A stretch of DNA of 64,000 bases, taken from NCBI RefSeq assembly GCF_014648995.1, contig NZ_BMSE01000002.1, forward strand, positions 124,001 through 188,000, written 5' to 3'. Under the pieces are notes generated by a model. That model was not told where the DNA came from. It was given only the letters and a program-made list of their open reading frames with translations, and ran no database searches. The stretch's first letter is position 1; each line of letters begins with the position of its first letter. Shown here in pieces: positions 9,154-17,854 of this stretch. Both the position numbers and the translations under genes were made by a program. This stretch comes from Streptomyces massasporeus (GTDB lineage: Bacteria; Actinomycetota; Actinomycetes; Streptomycetales; Streptomycetaceae).

Positions 9154-9178
9154 TCCGCATCCTTGCAGGTCAGAGCAT

Positions 9179-9214
9179 GATCGGCGGTGACCCACTGGCG
9201 GGTCACCGCCGATC
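9179..9214. terminator. strong hairpin terminator after the M6 protease
   Basis: A perfect 15-bp stem GATCGGCGGTGACCC with a 6-nt loop, 26 bp after the protease stop. Confidence 0.9.
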
Positions 9215-9275
9215 CGTGTTTAGGTGCGTCCTGTGGCTCTCTTATTGACACCGACCGACATGGGGGGATGAGCGC

Positions 9276-9620
9276 ATGGCCGCAGGAGGCTTCTGCAAGC
9301 TGCCGAACGGCACGGTGGTGGTGGCGCTGAACCTGCCCAGCCCCGCCGTCGACGGCCCCGGCGCCGTCCGCGTCCTCGTCCACTCCGTGAACCGCGCCCG
9401 GGCCCTGACCAGGCTCCGCAACCTCGGTCTGCGGTCGGTCTACCTGCGCGGCAACGCGGCCCCGCCGACCCCCGACGAGATCACCGCGGTCCTGCACCAC
9501 CCCGACGGCCTGATATGGCGCACGGCCCCCGACAACGGTGTCGCGTCCAGCCCCGAGCTGGTCCAGGAGCTGTGGCGCCCGATCCGGGCCCTCCTCAGGC
9601 GCCCGACGGCGCAGACCTGA
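9276..9620 (+). CDS. conserved hypothetical protein, 114 aa
   Basis: A short basic protein with no signal peptide or membrane segment. The start at 9276 is preceded by a G-run (GGGGGG) 8 nt upstream. It has central motifs VRVLVHSVNRARALTRLRNLGLRSVYLRGN and TPDEITAVLHHPDGLIWR. The composition and coding bias match neighbours, and it is convergent with pncA. I recognise it only as a conserved actinobacterial protein of unknown role. Confidence 0.7.
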   Translation: MAAGGFCKLPNGTVVVALNLPSPAVDGPGAVRVLVHSVNRARALTRLRNLGLRSVYLRGNAAPPTPDEITAVLHHPDGLIWRTAPDNGVASSPELVQELWRPIRALLRRPTAQT

Positions 9621-9641
9621 CCCGCGGGGCCCGCCGCGCGG

Positions 9642-10232
9642 CTACTGCACGACCGGCTTGCCCGACAGCTCCACGCCCGCCGCACGCAGCTCCTCCAGGG
9701 CCCGCTCGGTGCTCTCCTGGGCCACCCCGGCCGTCAGGTCCAGCAGGACCTGCGTACGGAAGCCCTCCCGGGCGGCGTCCAGCGCCGTGGCGCGCACGCA
9801 GTGGTCCGTGGCGATGCCGACCACGTCGACCTCGGTGACGTCGCGGGAGCGCAGCCAGTCGGCCAGCGGCGTGCCGTTCTCGTCCGCGCCCTCGAAACCG
9901 CTGTACGCCGCCGAGTACGCCCCCTTGTCGAACACCGCGTCGATCGAGCCGGAGGCGACGGCGGGGGCGAAGTTCGGGTGGAAGCCGACGCCCTCGGTGC
10001 CGGCCACGCAGTGCGCGGGCCAGGAGCGCGCGTAGTCCGGGTTCGTGGAGAAGTGGCCGCCGGGGGCGATGTGGTGGTCGCGGGTCGCCACGACGTGCTG
10101 GTAGCCGGACCCGGCCGCCTGCCCGATCAGCTCGGTGACGGCGGCGGCCACATCGGCACCGCCGGACACCGCGAGGCTGCCCCCCTCACAGAAGTCGTTC
10201 TGCACATCGACGACGATCAAGGCGCGGCGCAT
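9642..10232 (-). CDS. pncA: nicotinamidase
   Basis: A 196-residue isochorismatase-fold hydrolase that converts nicotinamide to nicotinate in NAD salvage. The catalytic triad is visible as Asp9 (VVDVQNDF), Lys103 (FDKGAYSAAYSGF) and Cys145 (ATDHCVRATA). Metal ligands lie in RDHHIAPGGHF (residues 51-61). The TDHCVRATA signature separates it from other isochorismatase-family members. It lies 115 bp downstream of pncB on the same strand. The next enzyme of the Preiss-Handler route is therefore encoded alongside it. Confidence 0.95.
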   Translation of the reverse strand: MRRALIVVDVQNDFCEGGSLAVSGGADVAAAVTELIGQAAGSGYQHVVATRDHHIAPGGHFSTNPDYARSWPAHCVAGTEGVGFHPNFAPAVASGSIDAVFDKGAYSAAYSGFEGADENGTPLADWLRSRDVTEVDVVGIATDHCVRATALDAAREGFRTQVLLDLTAGVAQESTERALEELRAAGVELSGKPVVQ

Positions 10233-10347
10233 GGTCGGTGTCCTTCGGCTATGAGGTCGGCAAGCCCGGCCGGTGAACCACCGAGCCTATTGACAAAGGG
10301 GAGCGGACGGGAGAGGGCACGGGTCGGCGCATCTCGGCACACCGCAA

Positions 10348-11694
10348 TTAGCTACCCGAGGTCTCGTGCAGGTACTCCGTGGGAAGGACGGGCTCCCCGC
10401 GCGAGAGCTGCGTGGCCGACATCGGGAGACCCGCGCGCGCCCTCGTGTGCCGCTCGCGCGCCGCGTCCAGGGGCTCGCGCGCCACCACCTCGCCCCCCTT
10501 GACCAGCTCCACCAGCAGCTGCCGGTCCGCGAGCGCGGCCGGCACCGGTCCGGTGCCGAGCACCTCGGCCTCGGCGACCCCGTAGGAGTCCAGCCGCCGC
10601 GCGGCCCACTTGCGTCCGCCGACCGACGTCTTCCCGCCGGTGGACTTCTTCGCCACCGGCACCAGCGGTGCCTTCGGGTCGGCGGACTCGGCCCGCGCGA
10701 CCAGCTTGTAGACCATTGAGGAGGTCGGGTGGCCGGAGCCGGTCACCAGCTGCGTGCCGACGCCGTACGCGTCCACCGGCGCCGCGGCCAGCGAGGCGAT
10801 CGCGTATTCGTCGAGGTCGGAGGTCACGACGATCTTCGTGTCCCTCGCGCCCAGCTCGTCCAGCTGCTGGCGCACCCGGTGCGCCACCAGCAGCAGGTCG
10901 CCGGAGTCGATCCGCACCGCGCCCAGCTCGGTCCCGGCGACCTCGACGGCCGTGCGGACCGCCTCGGCGACGTCGTAGGTGTCCACCAGCAGGGTGGTGC
11001 CCCGGCCCAGCGTGTCCACCTGTGCCTGGAAGGCGTCCCGCTCGCTGTCGTGCAGCAGGGTGAAGGCGTGTGCGGAGGTGCCGACGGTCGGGATGCCGTA
11101 GCGGAAGCCCGCCGCGAGGTCGGAGGTGGTCGCGAAACCGCCGACGTACGCGGCCCGGGAGGCCGCCACCGCCGCCAGCTCGTGCGTGCGCCGGGCGCCC
11201 ATCTCGATCAGCGGCCGGTCACCGGCGGCCGCCGACATGCGCGAGGCGGCCGCGGCGATCGCCGAGTCGTGGTTGAGGATCGACAGGATCACGGTCTCCA
11301 GCAGCACGCACTCGGCGAAGGTGCCCTCGACCCGCATGATCGGCGAGCCCGGGAAGTACACCTCGCCCTCGGGGTAGCCCCAGATGTCGCCGCGGAACCG
11401 GTAGCCCGCCAGCCAGTCCAGGGTCTCCTCGTCGACGATCTCCCGCTCGCGCAGGAAGGTCAGCACGGCCGTGTCGAAGCGGAAGTTCTCCACCGCGTCC
11501 AGCACCCGTCCGGTGCCGCCCACGACGCCGTAGCGGCGCCCGTTCGGCAGCCGCCGGGTGAAGACCTCGAACACGCTCCGCCGCTCGGCCGTGCCCGCCG
11601 CGAGGGCGGCCCGCAGCATCGTCAGCTCGTACTGGTCCGTGAAGAGCGCCGTCGAGGGAACGTCCACCGGCAGCCCAAGGTCCGCTACGTCCAC
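10348..11694 (-). CDS. pncB: nicotinate phosphoribosyltransferase
   Basis: A 448-residue enzyme making nicotinate mononucleotide from nicotinate and PRPP. The N-terminal ALFTDQYELTML motif and later IDSGDL and TSDLDEY motifs are typical. The GTG at 11694 is chosen as start because GAGGAG lies 7 nt upstream and the protein then begins VDVADLGLPVD; an ATG 18 bp earlier overlaps the ribosome site. With pncA immediately downstream, it forms a nicotinamide-to-NaMN salvage unit. It is divergent from clpS. Confidence 0.94.
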   Translation of the reverse strand: MDVADLGLPVDVPSTALFTDQYELTMLRAALAAGTAERRSVFEVFTRRLPNGRRYGVVGGTGRVLDAVENFRFDTAVLTFLREREIVDEETLDWLAGYRFRGDIWGYPEGEVYFPGSPIMRVEGTFAECVLLETVILSILNHDSAIAAAASRMSAAAGDRPLIEMGARRTHELAAVAASRAAYVGGFATTSDLAAGFRYGIPTVGTSAHAFTLLHDSERDAFQAQVDTLGRGTTLLVDTYDVAEAVRTAVEVAGTELGAVRIDSGDLLLVAHRVRQQLDELGARDTKIVVTSDLDEYAIASLAAAPVDAYGVGTQLVTGSGHPTSSMVYKLVARAESADPKAPLVPVAKKSTGGKTSVGGRKWAARRLDSYGVAEAEVLGTGPVPAALADRQLLVELVKGGEVVAREPLDAARERHTRARAGLPMSATQLSRGEPVLPTEYLHETSGS

Positions 11695-11879
11695 TTCAGC
11701 TCTCCTCGCCATTTCTCGCCGGGTTGCCTGTCGGCCGGGGGTCCGGGGGGTGTCCCCCGGTGTCCGCAGCATGAGGAGGAGCGTACCCCCATTTCGTCAA
11801 TCTGACGATTGCGGTCCCGGGTGACGCGATCGCCTTGCGGCCAGGCCCGTTTGTGCGACTACCCCCCTCGGGTGGCAGC

Positions 11880-12197
11880 ATGGGCAGTGTGACGTCACCC
11901 GCGCCCCTGGAGATCGAACGCACCGAGTCGGCGGAGGAGGTCTTCGCCGTACCCGAGCCGGACGTCCCGTGGGTCACCATCGTCCACAACGACCCGGTCA
12001 ACCTCATGAGCTACGTGACGTACGTCTTCCAGTCGTACTTCGGCTACTCCAAGGACAAGGCCACCAAGCTCATGCTCGACGTCCACCACAAGGGCCGGGC
12101 GGTCGTCTCCAGTGGCAGCCGCGAGGAGATGGAACGCGACGTGCAGGCCATGCACGGCTACGGCCTGTGGGCCACCCTCCAGCAGGACCGCAAGTAG
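11880..12197 (+). CDS. clpS: ATP-dependent Clp protease adaptor ClpS
   Basis: A 105-residue adaptor that delivers N-degron substrates to the Clp chaperone-protease. The ClpS core is plain: [20 protein letters not shown], then HHKGRAVV and the ending [10 protein letters not shown]. The ATG 11880 start gives the typical short disordered N-terminus; GTG 11889 is possible. The DUF2017 gene follows 32 bp later and is a common companion of clpS in actinobacteria. Confidence 0.95.
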   Translation: MGSVTSPAPLEIERTESAEEVFAVPEPDVPWVTIVHNDPVNLMSYVTYVFQSYFGYSKDKATKLMLDVHHKGRAVVSSGSREEMERDVQAMHGYGLWATLQQDRK

Positions 12198-12229
12198 CCA
12201 GCTCCCCGCCCAGCAGCGAAAAGGCGTTC

Positions 12230-12838
12230 ATGCCCGGAACCTTCGAACCGCTCCCCGGCGGCGGCGCGGCCGTCGCCCTCGACGACGTCGAGATCTCCAT
12301 CATCCGGTCGCTGGCCGTCCAGCTCCTGGAGCTCATCGGCCCCGGCCCCGCCGAGGACACCCCCGACGACCCGCTCGCCGAGCTGTTCGCGGAGGGCCCG
12401 AGCGAGCCGCCCACCGACCCGGTGCTGCGGCGGCTCTTCCCGGACGCCTACAGCGACCCCGAGCAGCCCGCCTCGCCCCGGGACGCCGAGGAGCAGCGGG
12501 CGCACTCCGCGGAGTTCCGGCGGTACACCGAGAACGACCTGCGGGCCGGCAAGCGGGACAGCGCCCTCGCGGTGATCCGCTCCCTCGACGCGCTCTCCTC
12601 GGCCGCGGCCGGCGAGGGCGGCGCGGTGCTGAAGCTGTCGCCGTCGGAGTCACAGCAGTGGCTGGGCGCGCTGAACGACCTGCGGCTCGCGATCGGCTCG
12701 CGGCTGGAGATCACCGAGGACGAGGACACCGACCTCCTCTACCGCCTCCCGGACGACGACCCCCGCAAGCCGATGGTGATGGCCTACCTCTGGCTGGGTG
12801 GACTCCAGGAGACGCTGGTCGGAACCCTTATGGCCTGA
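12230..12838 (+). CDS. DUF2017 family protein
   Basis: A 202-residue acidic, mostly helical soluble protein matching DUF2017, which co-occurs with clpS across actinobacteria. Visible traits are the N-terminal FEPLPGGGAAVALDDVEISIIRSL and C-terminal YRLPDDDPRKPMVMAYLWLGGLQETLV. It probably forms an operon with clpS, with no promoter room between them. The function is unknown; a role in Clp-linked proteolysis is inference from context only. Confidence 0.85.
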   Translation: MPGTFEPLPGGGAAVALDDVEISIIRSLAVQLLELIGPGPAEDTPDDPLAELFAEGPSEPPTDPVLRRLFPDAYSDPEQPASPRDAEEQRAHSAEFRRYTENDLRAGKRDSALAVIRSLDALSSAAAGEGGAVLKLSPSESQQWLGALNDLRLAIGSRLEITEDEDTDLLYRLPDDDPRKPMVMAYLWLGGLQETLVGTLMA

Positions 12839-13202
12839 TCGGTGCAGGTTTCGTGACGGGCGGGTGACCGATCGGTGTTCGCTCAGAGGACACTCAAATC
12901 CGGATAACGATCGCGTCACCGCACCCGTCTTCTATGGCCCCCTCGAAAGCGTTTTGTCCGCTTCTTCCTGTGCCGTGTGCCACATCCCATGCCTGTGATC
13001 AGTGTTGCGGCCGTGATAAATCTTCACGACCGCCCGGCAGAACACCACCCGAATGTTCGGCCGGGTGCGCCACCGAGCCGGCAACCGCCGGCCAGGCACG
13101 AGCGGGCTTGCGGGCCCGCTCAGCTCCATCATTCCGGGGGGATCGAAACCCGATCCGAGGCCGACGAGGGCCCGGGTCGGCATGGAGAAAGGCGCACCAC
13201 AC
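12839..13202. other. 364-bp leader upstream of the permease, hairpin at 13100-13121
   Basis: There is no convincing gene here. An 8-bp stem (GAGCGGGC/GCCCGCTC, 13100-13121) lies about 80 bp before the permease start. It could be an untranslated-leader structure, but I do not recognise a riboswitch class. Confidence 0.45.
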
Positions 13203-14630
13203 ATGACCTCTGCGCAGGTCGAATCGGAAAACGTCTCCGAAGAGGGGTACGAGCGCGGACTCGGCAGCCGCCAGGTCCAGATGATCGCGATCGGCGGCGC
13301 CATCGGCGTCGGCCTGTTCATGGGCGCCGGTGCGAACATCGCCAAGGCCGGCCCCAGCATCATCCTCATGTACGCCCTCGCCGGCGTCGTGATCTTCTTC
13401 ATCATGCGGGCCCTGGGCGAGCTGCTCCTCTACCGGCCCGTCTCCGGCTCCTTCGCCGAGTACGCCCGCGAGTTCCTCGGCCCGTTCTTCGGGTTCGTCA
13501 CGGGCTGGACGTATTGGCTCATGTGGGTGGTGACCGGCATGGCCGAGCTCACCGCCGCCGCGATCTACATCCACTTCTGGTTCCCGGAGATCCCGCAATG
13601 GGTCAGCGCCCTGGTCTTCCTGGTGGTGCTCTTCGGCGTCAACCTGATCTCCGTCAAGATCTTCGGCGAGGTCGAGTTCTGGTTCTCGATGATCAAGGTC
13701 ACGGCCATCATCGGCATGATCGTCATCGGCCTCGGCGTGCTCACCCTCGGCTTCTCCGACGCCGGTGACACCGCCGCCGTCTCCAACCTCTGGTCGCACG
13801 ACGGCTTCTTCCCGAACGGCATCGGCTCCAGCCTGATGACGCTCCAGGGCGTCATGTTCGCCTACCTCGCCGTCGAGCTCGTCGGCGTCACCGCGGGCGA
13901 GTCCGAGAACCCCGAGAAGACCCTGCCCAAGGCCATCAACACCCTGCCCTGGCGCATCATCGTCTTCTACGTCGGCGCCCTGCTGGTGATCCTCTCCGTC
14001 GTGAAGTGGACCGAGTTCTCCGCGGGCGAGAGCCCCTTCGTCCACGCCTTCGGCAAGATCGGCATCCCGCTCGCCGCGGGCATCGTCAACTTCGTGGTGC
14101 TCACCGCGGCCCTGTCGTCCTGCAACTCGGGCATGTACTCCACCGGCCGCATGCTGCGCGACCTGGCCGCCAACAGCGAGGCCCCGCAGGCGTTCGGCAA
14201 GCTCAACGCCCGCAAGACGCCCGCCGTCGGCATCACGGTCTCCGTCGCGCTCATGGGCATCGGCGTCGTCCTGAACTACGTCGTCCCGGAGAAGGCGTTC
14301 CTTTACGTCACCTCCGTCGCCACCGCGGCCGGCATCTGGACCTGGATGATGATCCTCGTCAGCCACATCCGCTACCGCGCCGCGGTCGACGCGGGCCGGC
14401 TGCGCGCCTCGTCCTTCCCCGCTCCCGGCGGCGCGCTCTTCAGCTGGGTCGCGCTCCTCTTCCTCATCGGCGTGACCTGCATGATCGCGTACGACAAGGA
14501 CGCGCGGGTCTGCCTGTACGTCGCGGCCGGCTGGGCTGTCGCCCTCGGCGTCGGCTGGCGGGTCCTCAAGAGCCGCAACCCGCAGATCACCGAGCGCCGC
14601 GGCGACGCGGAGTTCGAGAAGGTCGGCTAG
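13203..14630 (+). CDS. amino acid permease (APC superfamily, AAT family)
   Basis: A 475-residue integral membrane transporter. It has twelve hydrophobic segments and the AAT signature at the N-terminus (ERGLGSRQVQMIAIGGAIGVGLFMGAG), and GESENPEKTLPKAIN in the loop after helix 6, as in GABA/aromatic/Ala-type amino acid:proton symporters. The start MTSAQVES (13203) is preferred over upstream ATGs because homologues begin near there. It is a monocistronic unit: a 364-bp leader precedes it and a 14-bp-stem terminator follows. The substrate cannot be specified. Confidence 0.9.
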   Translation: MTSAQVESENVSEEGYERGLGSRQVQMIAIGGAIGVGLFMGAGANIAKAGPSIILMYALAGVVIFFIMRALGELLLYRPVSGSFAEYAREFLGPFFGFVTGWTYWLMWVVTGMAELTAAAIYIHFWFPEIPQWVSALVFLVVLFGVNLISVKIFGEVEFWFSMIKVTAIIGMIVIGLGVLTLGFSDAGDTAAVSNLWSHDGFFPNGIGSSLMTLQGVMFAYLAVELVGVTAGESENPEKTLPKAINTLPWRIIVFYVGALLVILSVVKWTEFSAGESPFVHAFGKIGIPLAAGIVNFVVLTAALSSCNSGMYSTGRMLRDLAANSEAPQAFGKLNARKTPAVGITVSVALMGIGVVLNYVVPEKAFLYVTSVATAAGIWTWMMILVSHIRYRAAVDAGRLRASSFPAPGGALFSWVALLFLIGVTCMIAYDKDARVCLYVAAGWAVALGVGWRVLKSRNPQITERRGDAEFEKVG

Positions 14631-14706
14631 GCGCTTCGCTGGAAGGTCCTGTGAGGCGGATGCCGGGGAAGGCCGGCGGCTGCCCGCGGCATCGTCGTGG
14701 CAGGTG

Positions 14707-14731
14707 GCGCAGTTCCCCGCGCCCCTGACGG
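14707..14731. repeat. dispersed repeat GCGCAGTTCCCCGCGCCCC, copy 1
   Basis: The 19-bp core plus TGACGG. Identical cores lie at 23316 and 62925, all intergenic. It sits just after the permease gene. Confidence 0.85.
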
Positions 14732-14760
14732 CGCTGCCGAGCAGCCTCTCCCAGGACGCC

Positions 14761-14797
14761 CAGCGGCGGGGAGTACTCGTGGCACTCCCCGCCGCTG
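14761..14797. terminator. hairpin terminator after permease
   Basis: A perfect 14-bp stem CAGCGGCGGGGAGT with a 9-nt loop, 130 bp after the permease stop. Confidence 0.85.
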
Positions 14798-14819
14798 CCG
14801 CTCAGGGCGTCCGGCATAT

Positions 14820-14856
14820 GGGCCGTTCCGTACCAACCCTCGGTACGGAACGGCCC
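14820..14856. terminator. second hairpin terminator, 20 bp before the JAMM gene
   Basis: A perfect 15-bp stem GGGCCGTTCCGTACC with a 7-nt loop, followed by CTTCTGCTT. It ends only 20 bp before the next start codon. Confidence 0.85.
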
Positions 14857-14876
14857 TTCTGCTTATCCTGGCGAGC

Positions 14877-15299
14877 ATGCTGACCATCACCCAGGCCCTC
14901 GTCGACCAGATCGTCGCCCACGCGCGCAAGGACCACCCCGACGAGGCGTGCGGAGTCGTCGCCGGCCCGGCGGGCTCGGACCGCCCCGAGCGCTTCATCC
15001 CCATGCTCAACGCGGCCATGTCGCCCACGTTCTACGAGTTCGACTCCGGCGACCTGCTCAAGCTCTACCGCGAGATGGACGACCGCGACGAGGAGCCGGT
15101 GGTCATCTACCACTCCCACACCGCGACCGAGGCCTACCCCTCGCGCACCGACATCTCCTACGCCAACGAGCCCGGCGCGCACTACGTCCTGGTCTCCACC
15201 GCCGACACCGACGGCGCCGGCGAGTTTCAGTTCCGCTCCTTCCGTATCGTCGAGGGCGAGGTCACGGAGGAAGAGGTCCAGGTGGTCGAGGCCTACTGA
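14877..15299 (+). CDS. mec: JAMM/MPN metalloprotease, Mec+ type
   Basis: A 140-residue zinc isopeptidase-like protein. All JAMM residues are present: Glu23 (DEACGVV), then His79-x-His81 (YHSH) and Asp92 spaced H-x-H-x10-D. In M. tuberculosis the homologue Mec+ releases cysteine from the CysO-cysteine adduct. Related JAMM enzymes trim extra residues from sulfur-carrier C-termini. It sits upstream of cysO and cysM here, and the CysO of this window ends GGMV, so trimming is a plausible job. The gene starts 20 bp after a strong hairpin with no obvious ribosome site. Confidence 0.9.
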   Translation: MLTITQALVDQIVAHARKDHPDEACGVVAGPAGSDRPERFIPMLNAAMSPTFYEFDSGDLLKLYREMDDRDEEPVVIYHSHTATEAYPSRTDISYANEPGAHYVLVSTADTDGAGEFQFRSFRIVEGEVTEEEVQVVEAY

Positions 15300-15325
15300 G
15301 GTCCAGGTAGCCGAGGTCCACTGAG
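15273..15325. repeat. imperfect 25-bp-period duplication across the mec stop codon
   Basis: The last 28 nt of the JAMM gene, including TGAG, recur at 15298-15325 with 4 mismatches and a 3-bp overlap. This duplicates the stop region. Confidence 0.75.
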
Positions 15326-15422
15326 GGCGTCTGAGCAGGGCGGTCTCACTCCCCGGCCCGAAAACGTCCGCCATGTGGGATCACATTCCAGGACCCGGAC
15401 CGGGAATCGATACGATGAGCCC

Positions 15423-15518
15423 ATGGTTTTCCATGACGTGAGCGAAAAGACGCCGGGCGATCTGCTCGTGGCGCGGCTGCACGTCGACCTGTGCAGGCTC
15501 GCCAGCGCCATCTGTTGA
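15423..15518 (+). CDS. Cys-terminal leader peptide (31 aa)
   Basis: An ATG at 15423 opens a 31-codon frame ending HVDLCRLASAIC then TGA. The (H)VDLxRxxSAxC ending is the actinobacterial putative leader peptide family found before sulfur and cysteine genes. In mycobacteria such Cys-ending uORFs mediate cysteine-responsive attenuation. It lies 115 bp before cysO. Translation would sense Cys-tRNA at codons 24 and 31, and I infer control of cysO-cysM. No single convincing antiterminator stem is evident between it and cysO, so the mechanism may be translational. Confidence 0.8.
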   Translation: MVFHDVSEKTPGDLLVARLHVDLCRLASAIC

Positions 15519-15633
15519 CGCCGGTCCCTGCCGCCGTACGGCCGTGAGCCGCGGCGCTGCACACACGCACCACCTGCTGTTCCTGCGCTGCCGCGCGCCC
15601 TGACCGACCACTCCCGACAGGAGCCCTGAAGCC

Positions 15634-15912
15634 ATGGCCATCGAGGTCCGCATCCCGACCATCCTCCGCACCTACACCGACGGTCAGAAGGCAGTGGAGG
15701 GCAAGGGAGACACCCTCGCCGAGCTCTTCACCGACCTCGAGACCCGGCACGCCGGCATCCAGGCCCGCATCGTGGACGGCGACAGCCTGCGCCGCTTCGT
15801 CAACGTCTACCTGAACGACGAGGACGTCCGCTTCCTCGACGGCATCAACACCAAGCTGTCGGACGGCGACAACGTCACGATCCTGCCGGCCGTGGCCGGC
15901 GGCATGGTCTGA
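15634..15912 (+). CDS. cysO: CysO-type MoaD/ThiS sulfur carrier protein
   Basis: A 92-residue ubiquitin-like protein. Family motifs include VRIPTILRTYTDGQKAV at the N-terminus, FVNVYLNDEDVRFLDG in the middle and DGDNVTILPAVAGG at the end. Mature sulfur carriers end in Gly-Gly for thiocarboxylation; this one continues with Met-Val. The thiocarboxylate form donates sulfur to O-phosphoserine on CysM. AGGAGCC sits 7-8 nt before the ATG. It is followed by cysM after 6 bp, so the two are surely co-transcribed. Confidence 0.93.
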   Translation: MAIEVRIPTILRTYTDGQKAVEGKGDTLAELFTDLETRHAGIQARIVDGDSLRRFVNVYLNDEDVRFLDGINTKLSDGDNVTILPAVAGGMV

Positions 15913-16869
<957 letters not shown>

Positions 16870-16890
16870 CCGACGCCGAACACCGACACG

Positions 16891-16927
16891 ACGAAGGGCC
16901 GGAGTCACGTCGACTCCGGCCCTTCGT
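16891..16927. terminator. perfect 16-bp hairpin terminator after cysM
   Basis: ACGAAGGGCCGGAGTC and its exact complement around a 5-nt loop, 21 bp after the stop. Confidence 0.9.
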
Positions 16928-17150
16928 GCGCAGTTACGACGTCGTCCCTCGTGCGCAGTCACGTCTTCCTCGTGCGCAGTCACGACGTCGGTCCTTTGCC
17001 CTGCTCAGCTCGTGGGGACGGCTCCGGCTCTTCGTGCGTGCTCGGCCCGCCGGGACGCATCCGGCTCTTCGTGCGTGCTCAGCTCGCCGGGACGCATCCG
17101 GCTCTTCGTGCGTGCTCAGCTCGCCGGACGACTCCGGCCCTTCGCGCCCG
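16923..17150. repeat. two adjoining tandem-repeat arrays
   Basis: First come three degenerate units of about 23-26 bp sharing CTCGTGCGCAGTCACG (16923-17000). A 37-bp repeat follows, about 3.5 copies, with starts at 17024, 17061, 17098 and a shortened 17134 copy. Each unit contains CCGGCTCTTCGTGCGTGCTC. Both arrays share the CTTCGTGCG word found at the outer edge of the cysM terminator, suggesting they grew from it. No gene is apparent in 16870-17193. Confidence 0.85.
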
Positions 17151-17193
17151 CGCCCGCTCCGCCGTCGGGACGTTTCCCGGCCTCGGCGCCTGC

Positions 17194-17643
17194 TCAGCCC
17201 GCCAAGTACCGCACCTGGTCCCACAGCGCCGGATCCACCACGCCGACCCGCCGCCGGAAGCCCCACACCGGGACCTCCCGCAGCTCGTCCGTCTCCAGGA
17301 AACTCGCGCGGCCCTGGGCGTCGCCGACCGAGCCCGGGGGCAGCGGGATCACCCCGGACCGCTCGTCGCGGAACCGTGTGGTGATCTTCGCGACCGTCGC
17401 CCGCTCCCCGCGCACCGCCAGCACCAGACAGGGCCGGTCCTTCGTACGGGCCTCGTCCTCGTAGGGCACGTCCGCCCACCAGATCTCCGCCGGCTGCGGC
17501 CGGCCCTCCAGCGTCGCGGCCGGTGCCGCGGGCCGGACCCGCCGGGCCGACGGCCGGCGTCCCCGGCCCCAGCCGTCGACGAGCGTGGCGACGAGCGCGA
17601 GCAGTACCACCGCGGCGAGCGCCAGCCACCAGGACGTGTCCAT
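17194..17643 (-). CDS. membrane-anchored PemK/MazF-like protein
   Basis: A 149-residue protein with an N-terminal membrane helix (WWLALAAVVLLALVATLV, about residues 5-22) and then a PemK-fold domain: PAEIWWADVPYEDEARTKDRPCLVLAV, ITTRFRDERSGVIPLP, SFLETDELREVPV. The KDRPCLVL strand is diagnostic of PemK/MazF-type proteins, which as toxins cleave RNA. No antitoxin gene adjoins, and a membrane tether is unusual for such toxins, so it may have another role. The start is ATG 17643. Confidence 0.8.
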   Translation of the reverse strand: MDTSWWLALAAVVLLALVATLVDGWGRGRRPSARRVRPAAPAATLEGRPQPAEIWWADVPYEDEARTKDRPCLVLAVRGERATVAKITTRFRDERSGVIPLPPGSVGDAQGRASFLETDELREVPVWGFRRRVGVVDPALWDQVRYLAG

Positions 17644-17854
17644 ACTGAGACGTTACCGGCGCGGCCCTCGCCACGCGCCCCCCTCACGAGGATCACCCCC
17701 GGCCCTGCCAGCCGAACCGGTGACACCACAGGTGAGTTCGCCCACAACAGGCCTTGGCGGAGGAGCTACCGGAGGTTTTGCGCCTTACGCTCGACGGACC
17801 GCACGACCCCCGACGCCCCTCTCAGACATTCCCGCCAGCGGAGGTTTCTGCTTC

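Noticed and set aside
16923..17150. A CRISPR array
   Set aside because: Units are contiguous and degenerate with no unique spacers, and no cas genes are present.
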